Assembly (NCBI GenBank): GCA_024102795.1
Contig: JAGFJK010000453.1
Span: forward strand, 28,153 to 92,152
Source: Pirellulaceae bacterium
GTDB lineage: Bacteria; Planctomycetota; Planctomycetia; Pirellulales; Pirellulaceae
Direction of reading: 5' to 3'
DNA length: 64,000 bases
The notes under the pieces are model-generated. The model did no database searches. It was not told the DNA's origin and saw only the letters and a list, made by a program, of their open reading frames with translations. Both the position numbers and the translations under genes were made by a program. Within the stretch, counting starts at the first letter, position 1. Each line of letters begins with the position of its first letter. Of the stretch, positions 9,007 to 17,368 are shown piece after piece.

Positions 9007-10236
9007 ATGAAGATCTTCTTCTCGGTGGGGGAGCCCAGCGGCGATTTGCACGGGGCGAATCTGATTCGGGATCTGCGGGAGCGGCGGCCCGATCTGCAAG
9101 CGGTGGGTTACGGCGGTCCGTTGATGCAAGCGGCCGGCTGCGACCTGCACGCGGACCTGACCGAGCTGGCCGTGATGTGGATCGGCCGCGTGTTGTCGAA
9201 CCTGCGGACCTTTCGCCGCTTGGTGCTGCGGGCCGGCCAGTACATGCGTCGCGAGCGGCCGGATGCCGTGGTGCTGATTGACTATCCGGGATTCAACTGG
9301 TGGATCGCCCGGCAAGCTCGCGCGGAGGGGATTCCCGTGATCTACTACGGTCCGCCGCAGATGTGGGCCTGGGCCGGCTGGCGCGTGCGCAAGCTGCGGA
9401 GGCTGGTGGATCATGTGCTCTGCAAGCTGCCGTTCGAGGCCGCCTGGTACGCACAGCGCGACTGCCCGGCGCATTACGTGGGTCATCCGTACTTCGATCA
9501 GATGCAGCGGCAGGTGCTGGACGCCGAGTTCCTCCGTCGACTGTCCGACTCGCCGCAACCGCTGGTGACGATCTTGCCCGGATCTCGCAACCAGGAAGTC
9601 GAAACGCAGTTGCCCTGGTTCCTCCGCGCCGCTCGCCTGGTACTGGACGAACTGCCGGAGACTCGGCTGGCGATTGCCAGCTTCAATCAACGGCAGGCCG
9701 AGACGGCTCGGCGGCTGGTGGCCGCCAGCGGAGTTCCGGCCGAGGTACACGTGGGCCGCACGCCGGAGTTGATCCAGGCCGCCCGGTGCTGCATGGCCTG
9801 TTCCGGATCGGTGTCGCTGGAACTGCTGCACCACGAGAAGCCGACGGTGATTCTGTACTATGTCAGCCGCCTGTTCTATCGCGTCGTGTGGAATCTGATC
9901 ACGGTCAAGTATGTGACGCTGGTCAACCTGCTGGCCGTGGAGGAGCCGTTTGGCCGGAGTCGCGTGCCGTATGATCCGGACGCGGAGGGGGCGCCGGACC
10001 TGCCGTTTCCGGAGTATCCCACGTACGAGGACAAGTCGCGGCAACTGGCCGACCACGTTTGCCGGTGGCTATCCGATCCGGCGGCCCATGCGGCCAAGGT
10101 GTCCCAGTTGCGGGCACTCAAGCAGCGGTACGGCCAACCGGGTGCTTCGCGGCGAGCGGCCGAGTATATCCTGGCCGCACTCAACGTGGCCGCAGTCTGC
10201 GGCCGGGCGGACTCGCGGGCAGCGCGGGCGGCTTGA
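9007..10236 (+). CDS. lpxB: Lipid-A-disaccharide synthase
   Basis: A 409-residue GT19 glycosyltransferase. LpxB joins UDP-2,3-diacylglucosamine to lipid X to form the lipid A disaccharide at the cytoplasmic face of the inner membrane. Visible landmarks are the N-terminal FFSVGEPSGDLHGANLI, YGGPLMQAAGC, VLIDYPGFNWWIARQAR, YYGPPQMWAWAGWRVRKL, CKLPFEAAWY, the LPGSRNQEV nucleotide-sugar loop, and ACSGSVSLELLHHEKPTVI near the C terminus. Length matches the family. I start at the ATG at 9007, preceded by purine-rich GGAAGGCGAGGG. The gene supports a Gram-negative-type envelope with lipid A. Confidence 0.95.
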   Translation: MKIFFSVGEPSGDLHGANLIRDLRERRPDLQAVGYGGPLMQAAGCDLHADLTELAVMWIGRVLSNLRTFRRLVLRAGQYMRRERPDAVVLIDYPGFNWWIARQARAEGIPVIYYGPPQMWAWAGWRVRKLRRLVDHVLCKLPFEAAWYAQRDCPAHYVGHPYFDQMQRQVLDAEFLRRLSDSPQPLVTILPGSRNQEVETQLPWFLRAARLVLDELPETRLAIASFNQRQAETARRLVAASGVPAEVHVGRTPELIQAARCCMACSGSVSLELLHHEKPTVILYYVSRLFYRVVWNLITVKYVTLVNLLAVEEPFGRSRVPYDPDAEGAPDLPFPEYPTYEDKSRQLADHVCRWLSDPAAHAAKVSQLRALKQRYGQPGASRRAAEYILAALNVAAVCGRADSRAARAA

Positions 10237-10343
10237 GCGCCTGACCTGCCACCGGCAATCTGGTAAGATTCACAGGCGGCGCGATTCGCGCGGATCGCCA
10301 CCGCGCTGCCCAGGTCGGTTGGTCCCCAGCGGAGAGTTTGTTT

Positions 10344-11159
10344 GTGTTGCTCAGTGAACCCGCCCGCACGCAGTTCGATTTGAATTTCACGCTGGCCGGC
10401 TTTCCCGTGCGCGTGCATCCGCTGTTCTGGCTGGTCACGGTGATCCTGGGCGCCGATCTGATGCGCCAGCCCGCGCAAGTCAATGGCGGCGTGTTGCTGC
10501 TGATCTGGATCGGGTCGCTGTTCGTTTCGATTCTGGTCCACGAGCTGGGGCATGCCCTGGCGATGCGTTACTACGGGCAACGGTCGCGGATCGTGTTGTA
10601 CATGCTGGGCGGATTGGCGATCCCCGATTCGTCCCCCTACTCGCTGGGCTACGGCCGCGAGGCCAACAGTTCGCTCAGCCGGATCGCCATCTCGGCGGCT
10701 GGGCCCGCCGCCGGATTCATGCTGGCGCTGCTGGTGATCGCGCTGGTCTACCTGTCGGGCGGCGAGGTGGTGCCGCGGCGCGACTTTCCGGTGTTCTGGA
10801 GCGTCCATCTGGGCGAGAACTCGAACATCCAGGTGGAGTTCATGGTTCGTGCGTTGCTGTGGATCAACATCCTCTGGGGGCTGGTCAATCTGCTGCCGGT
10901 GTTCCCGTTGGACGGAGGGCAGATCTCCCGCGAGCTGTGCATTCTGTACGACGCCTACACGGGCGTGCTGCGCAGCGTGTGGCTCTCGCTGATCGTGGCG
11001 ATCCTGATGGTGGTCGCGGCGATTTCCCTGCGGGAATGGTATGTCGGCTTGCTGTTCGGTTCGCTGGCCTTTTCCAGCTACATGATGCTGCAGCAGTTCC
11101 AGGGTGGCGGATTCGGCGGGGGTTTCGGTGGCGGGCCGCGTGGCGGTCGGCCGTGGTAG
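10344..11159 (+). CDS. Site-2 protease family (M50) membrane metalloprotease
   Basis: A 271-residue polytopic protein. The zinc motif HELGH (H66, E67, H70) lies in the second membrane segment, and the third ligand motif NLLPVFPLDGGQ (D190) lies in a later segment, both standard for M50 intramembrane proteases. The C terminus ends in a Gly/Phe-rich tail. No PDZ or CBS domain is seen, so this is a minimal S2P whose substrate is unknown (family members release anti-sigma factors or clear signal peptides). The GTG at 10344 fits GGAGAG at 10331-10336; a TTG at 10338 is possible but too close to it. The gene ends 2 bp before the next start. Confidence 0.9.
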   Translation: MLLSEPARTQFDLNFTLAGFPVRVHPLFWLVTVILGADLMRQPAQVNGGVLLLIWIGSLFVSILVHELGHALAMRYYGQRSRIVLYMLGGLAIPDSSPYSLGYGREANSSLSRIAISAAGPAAGFMLALLVIALVYLSGGEVVPRRDFPVFWSVHLGENSNIQVEFMVRALLWINILWGLVNLLPVFPLDGGQISRELCILYDAYTGVLRSVWLSLIVAILMVVAAISLREWYVGLLFGSLAFSSYMMLQQFQGGGFGGGFGGGPRGGRPW

Positions 11160-11161
11160 GC

Positions 11162-11962
11162 ATGGCGGGGCAAGCGGAAACCGCGGCGCCCGCGCGGCGC
11201 GTGATCCTGCTGGGGGCCAGCAACGTGGCCCGCGGCTTCTCGACGATCGTCGCCACCGCCAGAGAGCTCTGGGACGAACCACTGGATATCGTGGCGGCTC
11301 TGGGCCATGGCCGCTCCTTCGGCCAGTCGAACAACGTGCTGGGCCGAACCTTGCCGGGCATTCTGCCCTGCGGTCTCTGGCAGGCACTCGAACAGCGTCC
11401 TCGTTTACCGGCCGTGGCCGTGGTGACCGACATCGGCAACGATCTGTTGTATGGGGTGCCCGCGGCCCGCGTGCTGCAGTGGGTCGGCGAGGTCACGTTA
11501 CGGCTGGAAACCACGTGCCAGCGAGTCGTGGTCACGCAGTTGCCGCTGGACAGTATCCGGCAGATGCGGCGCGAACGGTTCCTGCTGATGCGGTCCATCT
11601 TCTTTCCGCGTTCGCGACTGGGATACGACCAGGCGCTGCTGGCCGCCGAGGAGCTCGGCGCCGGCTTGCGAGAACTGGTGGAACAGCGTGGCGGCACGTT
11701 GCTGGAGCCCGCGGCCGAGTGGTACGGCTGGGATCCGATTCACATCCGGCGCACGTTGTTTGCCGATGCCTGGCGGAGTGTGCTGGCGAATTGCGTAGGC
11801 GCGCCCGCCCAGTCCGCAACGCGCGCGCCGCGCATCGCGTGGCACGTCTGGTGGCGCTTGCATACGCTGCGCCCCGAGCAGCGGCGGATGTTCGGCATCG
11901 AGCAAACGCGAACGCAACCGGCGCACTACTTCGCCGACGGGACGCGCATCTCGTTGTATTGA
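11162..11962 (+). CDS. SGNH/GDSL-like hydrolase
   Basis: A 266-residue protein with the SGNH layout: block I as ILLGASNVARG (residue about 16, GDS changed to GAS with the Ser kept), block III as DIGNDLLYG (Asn of the oxyanion hole) and block V as WDPIHIRR (Asp-x-x-His). These would supply the Ser-Asp-His triad of an esterase or lipase. No signal peptide is seen, so a cytoplasmic role is likely. The C terminus (about 215-266) is rich in Arg and Trp. It starts 2 bp after the M50 protease stop and is almost certainly translated with it. The substrate is unknown. Confidence 0.75.
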   Translation: MAGQAETAAPARRVILLGASNVARGFSTIVATARELWDEPLDIVAALGHGRSFGQSNNVLGRTLPGILPCGLWQALEQRPRLPAVAVVTDIGNDLLYGVPAARVLQWVGEVTLRLETTCQRVVVTQLPLDSIRQMRRERFLLMRSIFFPRSRLGYDQALLAAEELGAGLRELVEQRGGTLLEPAAEWYGWDPIHIRRTLFADAWRSVLANCVGAPAQSATRAPRIAWHVWWRLHTLRPEQRRMFGIEQTRTQPAHYFADGTRISLY

Positions 11963-12017
11963 GTCGGCGCACGCGCGGCGCCGCGCGAAAAGTGCAAAAG
12001 TTTTTGTGGAAAACGTG

Positions 12018-12045
12018 TTGCATAAATTCCAATCATTCGTACAAC
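12018..12045 (+). promoter_or_regulatory. Possible sigma70-type promoter for the lysine-rich gene
   Basis: TTGCAT (12018-12023) and TACAAC (12040-12045) are separated by 16 bp in a locally AT-rich stretch, about 195 bp before the GTG of the small basic protein. Each box matches four of six consensus bases. No other element is seen between 11963 and 12228. Confidence 0.35.
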
Positions 12046-12240
12046 TACAGACTATTGTCAGCGTAACCACTTCTTGTTCGCCGGTTGATGTCCCGCATGG
12101 CGAGCTGGAAGCAGCCGGATGGAACAGCGTGTGGAAGTGGTTCACGGTTTTCGTTGGTGGGGCTGACTCGTCGGCTCTTGGGCAACCTGGAAGCCTCGAG
12201 AAGGAACTCGCCAAGACCCTTGTTTAACGGAGGACGTGCA

Positions 12241-12408
12241 GTGGCCAAGAAGAAGGCAACGAAGAAGAAGGCGGCCAAGAAGGTGGCCAAGAAGAAGGCT
12301 GCCAAGAAGAAGGGCGCGAAGAAGGCCGCCAAGAAGGGTGCCAAGAAGAAGGGCGCCAAGAAGAAGGCAACCAAGAAGAAGGCAACCAAGAAGGCCGCCC
12401 CCATGTAG
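12241..12408 (+). CDS. Small lysine-rich histone H1-like protein
   Basis: A 55-residue protein made almost wholly of Lys, Ala, Gly and Thr in KKA/KKG/KKAT repeats, resembling the C-terminal tails of histone H1 and bacterial AlgP/HU-tail proteins. It is expected to bind DNA or RNA non-specifically and help compact the nucleoid (inference from composition). The start is a GTG at 12241, with GGAGG seven bases upstream. A strong terminator at 12465-12505 follows, so it is an independent single-gene unit. Planctomycetes commonly encode such proteins; their condensed nucleoids make this plausible. Confidence 0.82.
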   Translation: MAKKKATKKKAAKKVAKKKAAKKKGAKKAAKKGAKKKGAKKKATKKKATKKAAPM

Positions 12409-12464
12409 TGCGGCCCAAGCCGCTTCGCGGCGGGCGCGAAGCGCCTTGCGGACTACGACGAGAA

Positions 12465-12505
12465 AGAGCCGCCGGAGACACGTGTTCCGGCGGCTCTGTT
12501 TTTTT
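12465..12505 (+). terminator. Rho-independent terminator
   Basis: A perfect 12-bp stem (AGAGCCGCCGGA at 12465-12476 with TCCGGCGGCTCT at 12486-12497) is followed by a run of seven T (12499-12505). It ends the transcript of the lysine-rich gene. Confidence 0.92.
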
Positions 12506-12527
12506 GGCTCCTACCGACGGCACACTC

Positions 12528-12660
12528 GGTTATCGCCCGGTTGTAACCCGACGCGTCAGCGAGGGAGAACCTGGTTATCGCCCGGTTGTAGCCCGACGCG
12601 TCAGCGAGGGAGAACCCGGTTGTCGCCCAATGTCGCCCGACGCGTCAGCGAGGGAGCCGC
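12528..12660. repeat. Three tandem copies of a 45-bp repeat
   Basis: Units start at 12528, 12573 and 12618 with an exact 45-bp period. All share CCCGACGCGTCAGCGAGGGA; the third copy diverges in its first half and last bases. The array fills the gap between the terminator and the 3' end of mrp. There are no unique spacers, so it is not a CRISPR array. Confidence 0.9.
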
Positions 12661-12665
12661 GGCGC

Positions 12666-13754
12666 TCAACTCAGCACGGGCAACTGCGGCATCGGTGGTT
12701 GCCGGCGAGCCTGATCGGCCAGGTTGCGGACCAGTTGATACGCGATCCGATCGAAGTACACGGCCGTCGCCGACTCGTCAAACAGCCGGGCGGTCGTTCC
12801 CGCGTCGCCATGCTCGCGAACCTGCATTGTGATCGGCACGTCGCCCAGAAACGGCACGGCCAGCTCCTCCGCCCTCTCGCGCGCTCCCCCGCGACCGAAG
12901 ATGTCGTAGCGCTTCTGGCAGCCTGGGCATTCAAACCCGCTCATGTTCTCGACCATGCCCAGCACGGGAATATTGACCTTGCGGAACATGGCAATCGCCT
13001 TGACCGCGTCCAGCAGTGCCACGTCCTGCGGAGTGCAGACGACCACGGCGCCGGTTAACGGCAGCATCTGCGACAGCGTCAGGGCGATGTCGCCCGTGCC
13101 GGGCGGCATGTCAATTACCAGGTAGTCCAGGTTGCCCCACCGCGTATCGCGGAGGAACTGCGTGATTGCGCCGTGCAACATCGGCCCGCGCCACACGACC
13201 GCTTCGCCCGGCGGAACCAGGAAGCCCATCGACATCACGGGCATGCCGTCGGCCAGAATGGGCTGGATCTTGTTGTCGACGATCTCCGGGCGGCCGGCGC
13301 CGGTCAGACCGAGCAGATGGGGGATGCTCGGCCCATAGACGTCGGCATCCATCAAGCCGACCAGCGAACCGGCTCGCTTCAGCGCCAGCGCCAGGCACGC
13401 GGCGATTGTACTCTTGCCGACGCCCCCCTTGCCGGAACCAACCGCAATCACGCTCTTGCTCGTCAGTCCGATTTCGCCGAGCGGCTGCGCGGGCCGCGAA
13501 TGAAGCTCCCGCTCCACTCGCAGTTGGGTCGCGGCCGGCAACCTGGCTCGCAAGTGCTGCTCGAACTCCTCCCGCACTTCAGCCCACAACGGCGCCGAAT
13601 GCGTGGTCAGACCCAGACGCACCGTGACCTGCTGGCCAGCAATCGAGACTCCCATGAACTGGCCCATCTCGACGATTCCTCGCCCCGTTTCCGAATCCTT
13701 GAAATCCCGGGCGGCGGCCTGCACGACCGCGGCGTCCAACGGCTTATCACTCAT
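12666..13754 (-). CDS. mrp: Mrp/ApbC-type Fe-S cluster carrier P-loop ATPase
   Basis: A 362-residue protein. Residues about 5-90 form a MIP18/DUF59-like domain; the rest is the ParA/MinD-like NTPase with deviant Walker A SGKGGVGKS (107-115), the MDADVYGPSIPHLLG switch, LVIDMPPGTGD, and ENMSGFECPGCQ in which C276 and C279 provide the bridging [4Fe-4S] site. It delivers Fe-S clusters to apoproteins in the cytoplasm; complex I encoded nearby needs many such clusters. The ATG at 13754 overlaps the stop of the upstream gene in an ATGA, so the two are translationally coupled. Confidence 0.94.
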   Translation of the reverse strand: MSDKPLDAAVVQAAARDFKDSETGRGIVEMGQFMGVSIAGQQVTVRLGLTTHSAPLWAEVREEFEQHLRARLPAATQLRVERELHSRPAQPLGEIGLTSKSVIAVGSGKGGVGKSTIAACLALALKRAGSLVGLMDADVYGPSIPHLLGLTGAGRPEIVDNKIQPILADGMPVMSMGFLVPPGEAVVWRGPMLHGAITQFLRDTRWGNLDYLVIDMPPGTGDIALTLSQMLPLTGAVVVCTPQDVALLDAVKAIAMFRKVNIPVLGMVENMSGFECPGCQKRYDIFGRGGARERAEELAVPFLGDVPITMQVREHGDAGTTARLFDESATAVYFDRIAYQLVRNLADQARRQPPMPQLPVLS

Positions 13755-14200
13755 GTCGACAGGTTCCCTTCGAACCAAGGTAAACGGTTCCAGATCACTC
13801 GCAGCGGATCCGGCTCGGTCTCCTCCGCCGCGTACTGCTGCTGATAACGTCGCGCCAACGTCAGCAGCTCGCCGGCCTGCCGGGGTGTCGTCGCGAAATG
13901 CACCGCACCGGCCTCCCGGACCAGCCATTGGCAGGCCGAACCCTCGGGCTCGCAGACCACCACGGCGCGGGCCTGGGGAAACGTCTCGCCCAGGCCGCGC
14001 ATCTTCGCCAGTAACGGATCCAGGTTGCGCGGCGTCAGTTCCAACAGCAACAGGCTGCGGCGATGCCGCGACAATTCTTCCCAGCATTCTCTCAGGCTGC
14101 GCGTTTCGACCAGTGGCAGGTCGTCCGGATCCCGCAGGCGCCGCAAGGCCAAGGCCCAGCGCCCCGTTTTCTCGCACACGATCAACCTGCCAAGCGCCAT
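13751..14200 (-). CDS. Unknown protein, possible receiver-like fold, coupled to mrp
   Basis: A 149-residue soluble protein of no family I recognise. Alternating hydrophobic strands (LIVCEK, LLLLELT, ARAVVVCE, AGAVHFATT) and helices hint at a flavodoxin/receiver-like alpha-beta fold, but the acidic phosphorylation pocket is not evident. The gene overlaps mrp by 4 bp, so it is probably expressed with it. It begins at an ATG 142 bp downstream of the regulator gene that lies upstream on the same strand. Confidence 0.65.
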   Translation of the reverse strand: MALGRLIVCEKTGRWALALRRLRDPDDLPLVETRSLRECWEELSRHRRSLLLLELTPRNLDPLLAKMRGLGETFPQARAVVVCEPEGSACQWLVREAGAVHFATTPRQAGELLTLARRYQQQYAAEETEPDPLRVIWNRLPWFEGNLST

Positions 14201-14342
14201 CGTCCTACCGTCTCACTTTCTTCGCGGGCCACCAACCTCCGCGGACGTCGACAAGCCGGTGTGCCGCGGCGCTGCCGAGCCTGCTCGGCCATCCTAGAGC
14301 GGTGGTCCCAGGCTGGCAAGCGCCGGGCAAACGGAGCGGCGC

Positions 14343-15710
14343 TCAACCATCCAGTCCCAGTTGCTGCAGGCGACGGTGGAATCGCGCCCGGTTCAATCCC
14401 AGCAACTGAGCGGCCTTGGTCTTGTTCCCCTTGGCTTGACGCAGCGCGCGGCGAAACAGTTCCGTTTCCACTCGCGCCAGGTATCCATCCAGTTCGATCG
14501 ACTCGACTGGCCGCGGCTGACGAGCGGCGGCGTGCGGCGCCAGCCGGACGTCTTCGGGCAGGTCGTCCACCGCCACCCACGGTCCACGCGCCGTGCGACA
14601 CGCTCGTTCCACCGCCTCTGCCAGCTCGTCCACGTTCCCCGGCCAGTCACCGGCCGACAGCACGTCCAGCGCCTCGCTCGACAGACCGCTCAGTTGCCGT
14701 CCGCCCTCGGCATTGTGCCGTTCGACAAACAACTGGGCCAGCAGCGGGATGTCTTCGCGCCGCTGGTCCAGCGGCGGCAGCTCAATCACCAGGGTGCTCA
14801 GCGCATACGCCAGTTCGGTCAGGAACCGCCCCGCCGCGCAAAGTTCCTCCAGCCGCACGGACGACGTCGCCAGCACGCGCAGCCCCAGCTCGCGCGGACC
14901 GAGCAGTTCCAGCAACGCGGCCTGAGCCTGCGACGCGAGTTGATCGACGTTCAACAGCAGCAGAGTTCCGGTCCGCGCCGCTTCGAACGCCGCCACATGC
15001 CGCGCGAAGGCGGCGATCGTGGAATCCAACTGTTCGGCGTCCAGCAGGCTGCAATCCAGCGGAAGCAGGGGACCATCCGCCAAATCCCGCGCGTGGTGGA
15101 TCGAGCGGGCGACTTGTTCCTTGCCGGTTCCGGCCGAGCCCACCAGCAGGACCCTCGCCGCGGCTTGCACCGCAATCCGCATCTGCTCGCGGACGCGCAG
15201 CATGACCGGGGTCTGCCCCAAGGTCTGGTGTCCCAGGTGCCGTTTCCACTCGACTTCGCGCAGCGCTCGCAGCCGGGCGTGCAACTGGTCCGATTCCGCC
15301 TCGCGCCAGCCGCCCAGCGGCCCGGCCTCCGATGGCCGTTCCAACCAGCCGACCCAGGCCAGCACGCTGACTGGCTGCGTCCCGGCTGGTCCCAGCGGCA
15401 GGAACTCGGCCCACCGGGCCAGCTCCGGCGCCTGTCCCGGCAGTCGCATCTCGGCGCGCGCCGCTTGCCCCAAAAACGTTTCAGGCGGCGGGCAGAGAAA
15501 GGCCGCCCACTCCTCGATCGGCTGGCGCGCTGCCGCGGAGTGATACTCGCAGCGCTGGCCCAGCATTTGACGTTCGTCAAACCCGGCCCAGGCTCCGCAG
15601 GCCGGATTGCAGAACACAATCTGCCGCTGCTCGTCGACCACGTACACCGGCACGGGCGCGGAACTGAGCACGCGGTGCAGCAACGTCCGGGGTGAGAGCT
15701 TGCGTGCCAT
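14343..15710 (-). CDS. Degenerate NtrC-type regulator: PAS, AAA+ and Fis HTH
   Basis: A 455-residue protein with an N-terminal PAS-like sensor (about 12-65, VYVVDEQRQIVFCNPACGAW), an NtrC-type AAA+ module (about 155-375) and a C-terminal Fis-type helix-turn-helix (KTKAAQLLGLNRARFHRRLQ). Walker A is intact (GSAGTGKE) and the PPLDQRREDIPLL and WPGNVDEL motifs are present. The GAFTGA loop that contacts sigma54 is missing, and Walker B reads GTLLLLNVDQL rather than the usual LFLDE. It is therefore unlikely to open sigma54 promoters and may be a sigma54-independent repressor or activator (as TyrR is). It lies 38 bp after nuoN on the same strand. Confidence 0.82.
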   Translation of the reverse strand: MARKLSPRTLLHRVLSSAPVPVYVVDEQRQIVFCNPACGAWAGFDERQMLGQRCEYHSAAARQPIEEWAAFLCPPPETFLGQAARAEMRLPGQAPELARWAEFLPLGPAGTQPVSVLAWVGWLERPSEAGPLGGWREAESDQLHARLRALREVEWKRHLGHQTLGQTPVMLRVREQMRIAVQAAARVLLVGSAGTGKEQVARSIHHARDLADGPLLPLDCSLLDAEQLDSTIAAFARHVAAFEAARTGTLLLLNVDQLASQAQAALLELLGPRELGLRVLATSSVRLEELCAAGRFLTELAYALSTLVIELPPLDQRREDIPLLAQLFVERHNAEGGRQLSGLSSEALDVLSAGDWPGNVDELAEAVERACRTARGPWVAVDDLPEDVRLAPHAAARQPRPVESIELDGYLARVETELFRRALRQAKGNKTKAAQLLGLNRARFHRRLQQLGLDG

Positions 15711-15748
15711 CCGGGAACCGCTTCCTGGCGTTGCCGCCGGCCGGTGGT

Positions 15749-17368
15749 CTACTGAAGCCTGGCGGGCCGCGCTGGCTCGCGCTGGCCAATGCTCGCGGCC
15801 CGCGGCGTCTCGACGCGCTGTCCGACCAGCCCTCGGCCCGCGTTGGCCGCGGTCTGCGCCAAAGGCGTGGGCAGCAGGCCCGCCGCCACGACCAGGACGG
15901 CACAGACCAGCATGGCCGTCAACGGACCTTGACCACTGCCCCGAATCTCAGCAGCCGGCGGACGAAAATACATCACGCCCACCACGCGCAGATAATAAGC
16001 CGCCGCGATCGCCGCGTTCAAGGCGGCCAGCACCGCCAAGGCCAGGAACCACACCCAGGCGGTCGAGTCGGTGCGGCCCGACAGGCGCACGGCGCCGGCA
16101 AACAGTTCGAACTTGCCCCAGAAGCCAGCCAGCGGCGGGATGCCGGCCATGGAGAACAGGAATACCGAAATGGCCAGGGCGATTTCCGGCCGGGTGCGAC
16201 CCAGGCCCGAAAGCTCCTCCAGGTCGTTCACCTCACCCCGCTCGCTTCCCAGATAACTGAGCGCGGCGAATACTCCCACCGCGGCCAGGACGTACACGAC
16301 CAGGTACAGCAGCACGGCTGCCACCCCGTCCGCCGCCCCTGCCGGCTCGGAGCCCGCGGCGGCCAGCGCGACCGCAAAGCCGATCAGCATGTAGCCGGCA
16401 TGCGCGATCGACGAATACGCCAGCAGCCGGCGGACATTGTGTTGCCACAGCGCGGAGACATTGCCGATCGTCATGGTCAGGATGGCCACGACCAGCATGA
16501 CCTGCCAGGCGTATTGGAACGTGGCCGGAACCGCCACCACCAGCAGGCGCGTCATCGCCAGCACGCCGGCCATCTTGGGCACCGTGGCCAGCAGGCCCGC
16601 GTTGACGTTGGTCGTCCCTTGATACACGTCCGGGGCGTAGAACTGGAACGGCACGGCCGCGATCTTGAATGCCAGCCCACCAAAGGTCAGGACCAGCCCC
16701 AGCAGCAGCAGCACGTTGCTCCCGGCCGCTTCCGGCGTGGCCGCCAGCGCCGCCAGCGCCTCGCGGATGCCCACCACCTGAGTTCCGCTTTGTCCCGCCG
16801 TAATCAGCGTCACGCCGGCCAGCCCGTACAGAAAACTCAGCCCGTACAGCAGCATCGCCGAGGAGAGAATGCTGAGAAAAAAATACTTGGCGGCGGCTTC
16901 CGCCGACGCCCGGTCCGCGCGGCCCAGATACAGCAGCACGTAGGTGGGGATCGAAATCAGCTCCAGCGACAAGAACAGCAGCACCAGGCTGTTCGCCCGG
17001 CAGACCAGCATCAAGCCGACGGTCAGCAGCATCACGGTCGCGCACGTTTCGCTGGCCAGTTCCCGCGACGCGGACTTGGCCAGCAGCAGCGTGAACAGCA
17101 GACCCAGCCCCAGCGCCAGGACGCGGCCCGTTTGACCCAAAGGGTCCAGGATCAAGGGGCCCGACAGGCTGCCCGACGCGAACAACTCGGCCGCCGCCGC
17201 GTTGCCGCGCAGCAGGATCAGGCCGGTCGCCAGGTAAGTCGCCAGCGCGAACAAGACCCACCAGGTGCGGCTGCGGGTGATCGTCCCTCCCACGTAGATC
17301 CACGTCGCCATGGCGACCAGGATCAACTCCGGCAACAGCAGCACGACCGTATTGCGATCAGCGAGCAC
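15749..17368 (-). CDS. nuoN: NADH-quinone oxidoreductase subunit N
   Basis: A 539-residue antiporter-like membrane subunit of complex I with about fourteen helices. Landmarks are the Glu of the first helices (LLPELILVAM), the lysine-bearing proton-channel helices, and the family segment LAYSSIAHAGYMLIGF. It takes part in proton pumping. The start is a GTG at 17368 overlapping nuoM by 11 bp; no better start is seen. It is the last gene of the nuoA-N operon. The last 35 or so residues are a Pro/Arg-rich tail. Confidence 0.95.
   Translation of the reverse strand: MLADRNTVVLLLPELILVAMATWIYVGGTITRSRTWWVLFALATYLATGLILLRGNAAAAELFASGSLSGPLILDPLGQTGRVLALGLGLLFTLLLAKSASRELASETCATVMLLTVGLMLVCRANSLVLLFLSLELISIPTYVLLYLGRADRASAEAAAKYFFLSILSSAMLLYGLSFLYGLAGVTLITAGQSGTQVVGIREALAALAATPEAAGSNVLLLLGLVLTFGGLAFKIAAVPFQFYAPDVYQGTTNVNAGLLATVPKMAGVLAMTRLLVVAVPATFQYAWQVMLVVAILTMTIGNVSALWQHNVRRLLAYSSIAHAGYMLIGFAVALAAAGSEPAGAADGVAAVLLYLVVYVLAAVGVFAALSYLGSERGEVNDLEELSGLGRTRPEIALAISVFLFSMAGIPPLAGFWGKFELFAGAVRLSGRTDSTAWVWFLALAVLAALNAAIAAAYYLRVVGVMYFRPPAAEIRGSGQGPLTAMLVCAVLVVAAGLLPTPLAQTAANAGRGLVGQRVETPRAASIGQREPARPARLQ

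Noticed and set aside
12528..12660. Short CRISPR-like array
   Set aside because: The three 45-bp units are contiguous with no unique spacers, and no cas genes are present.
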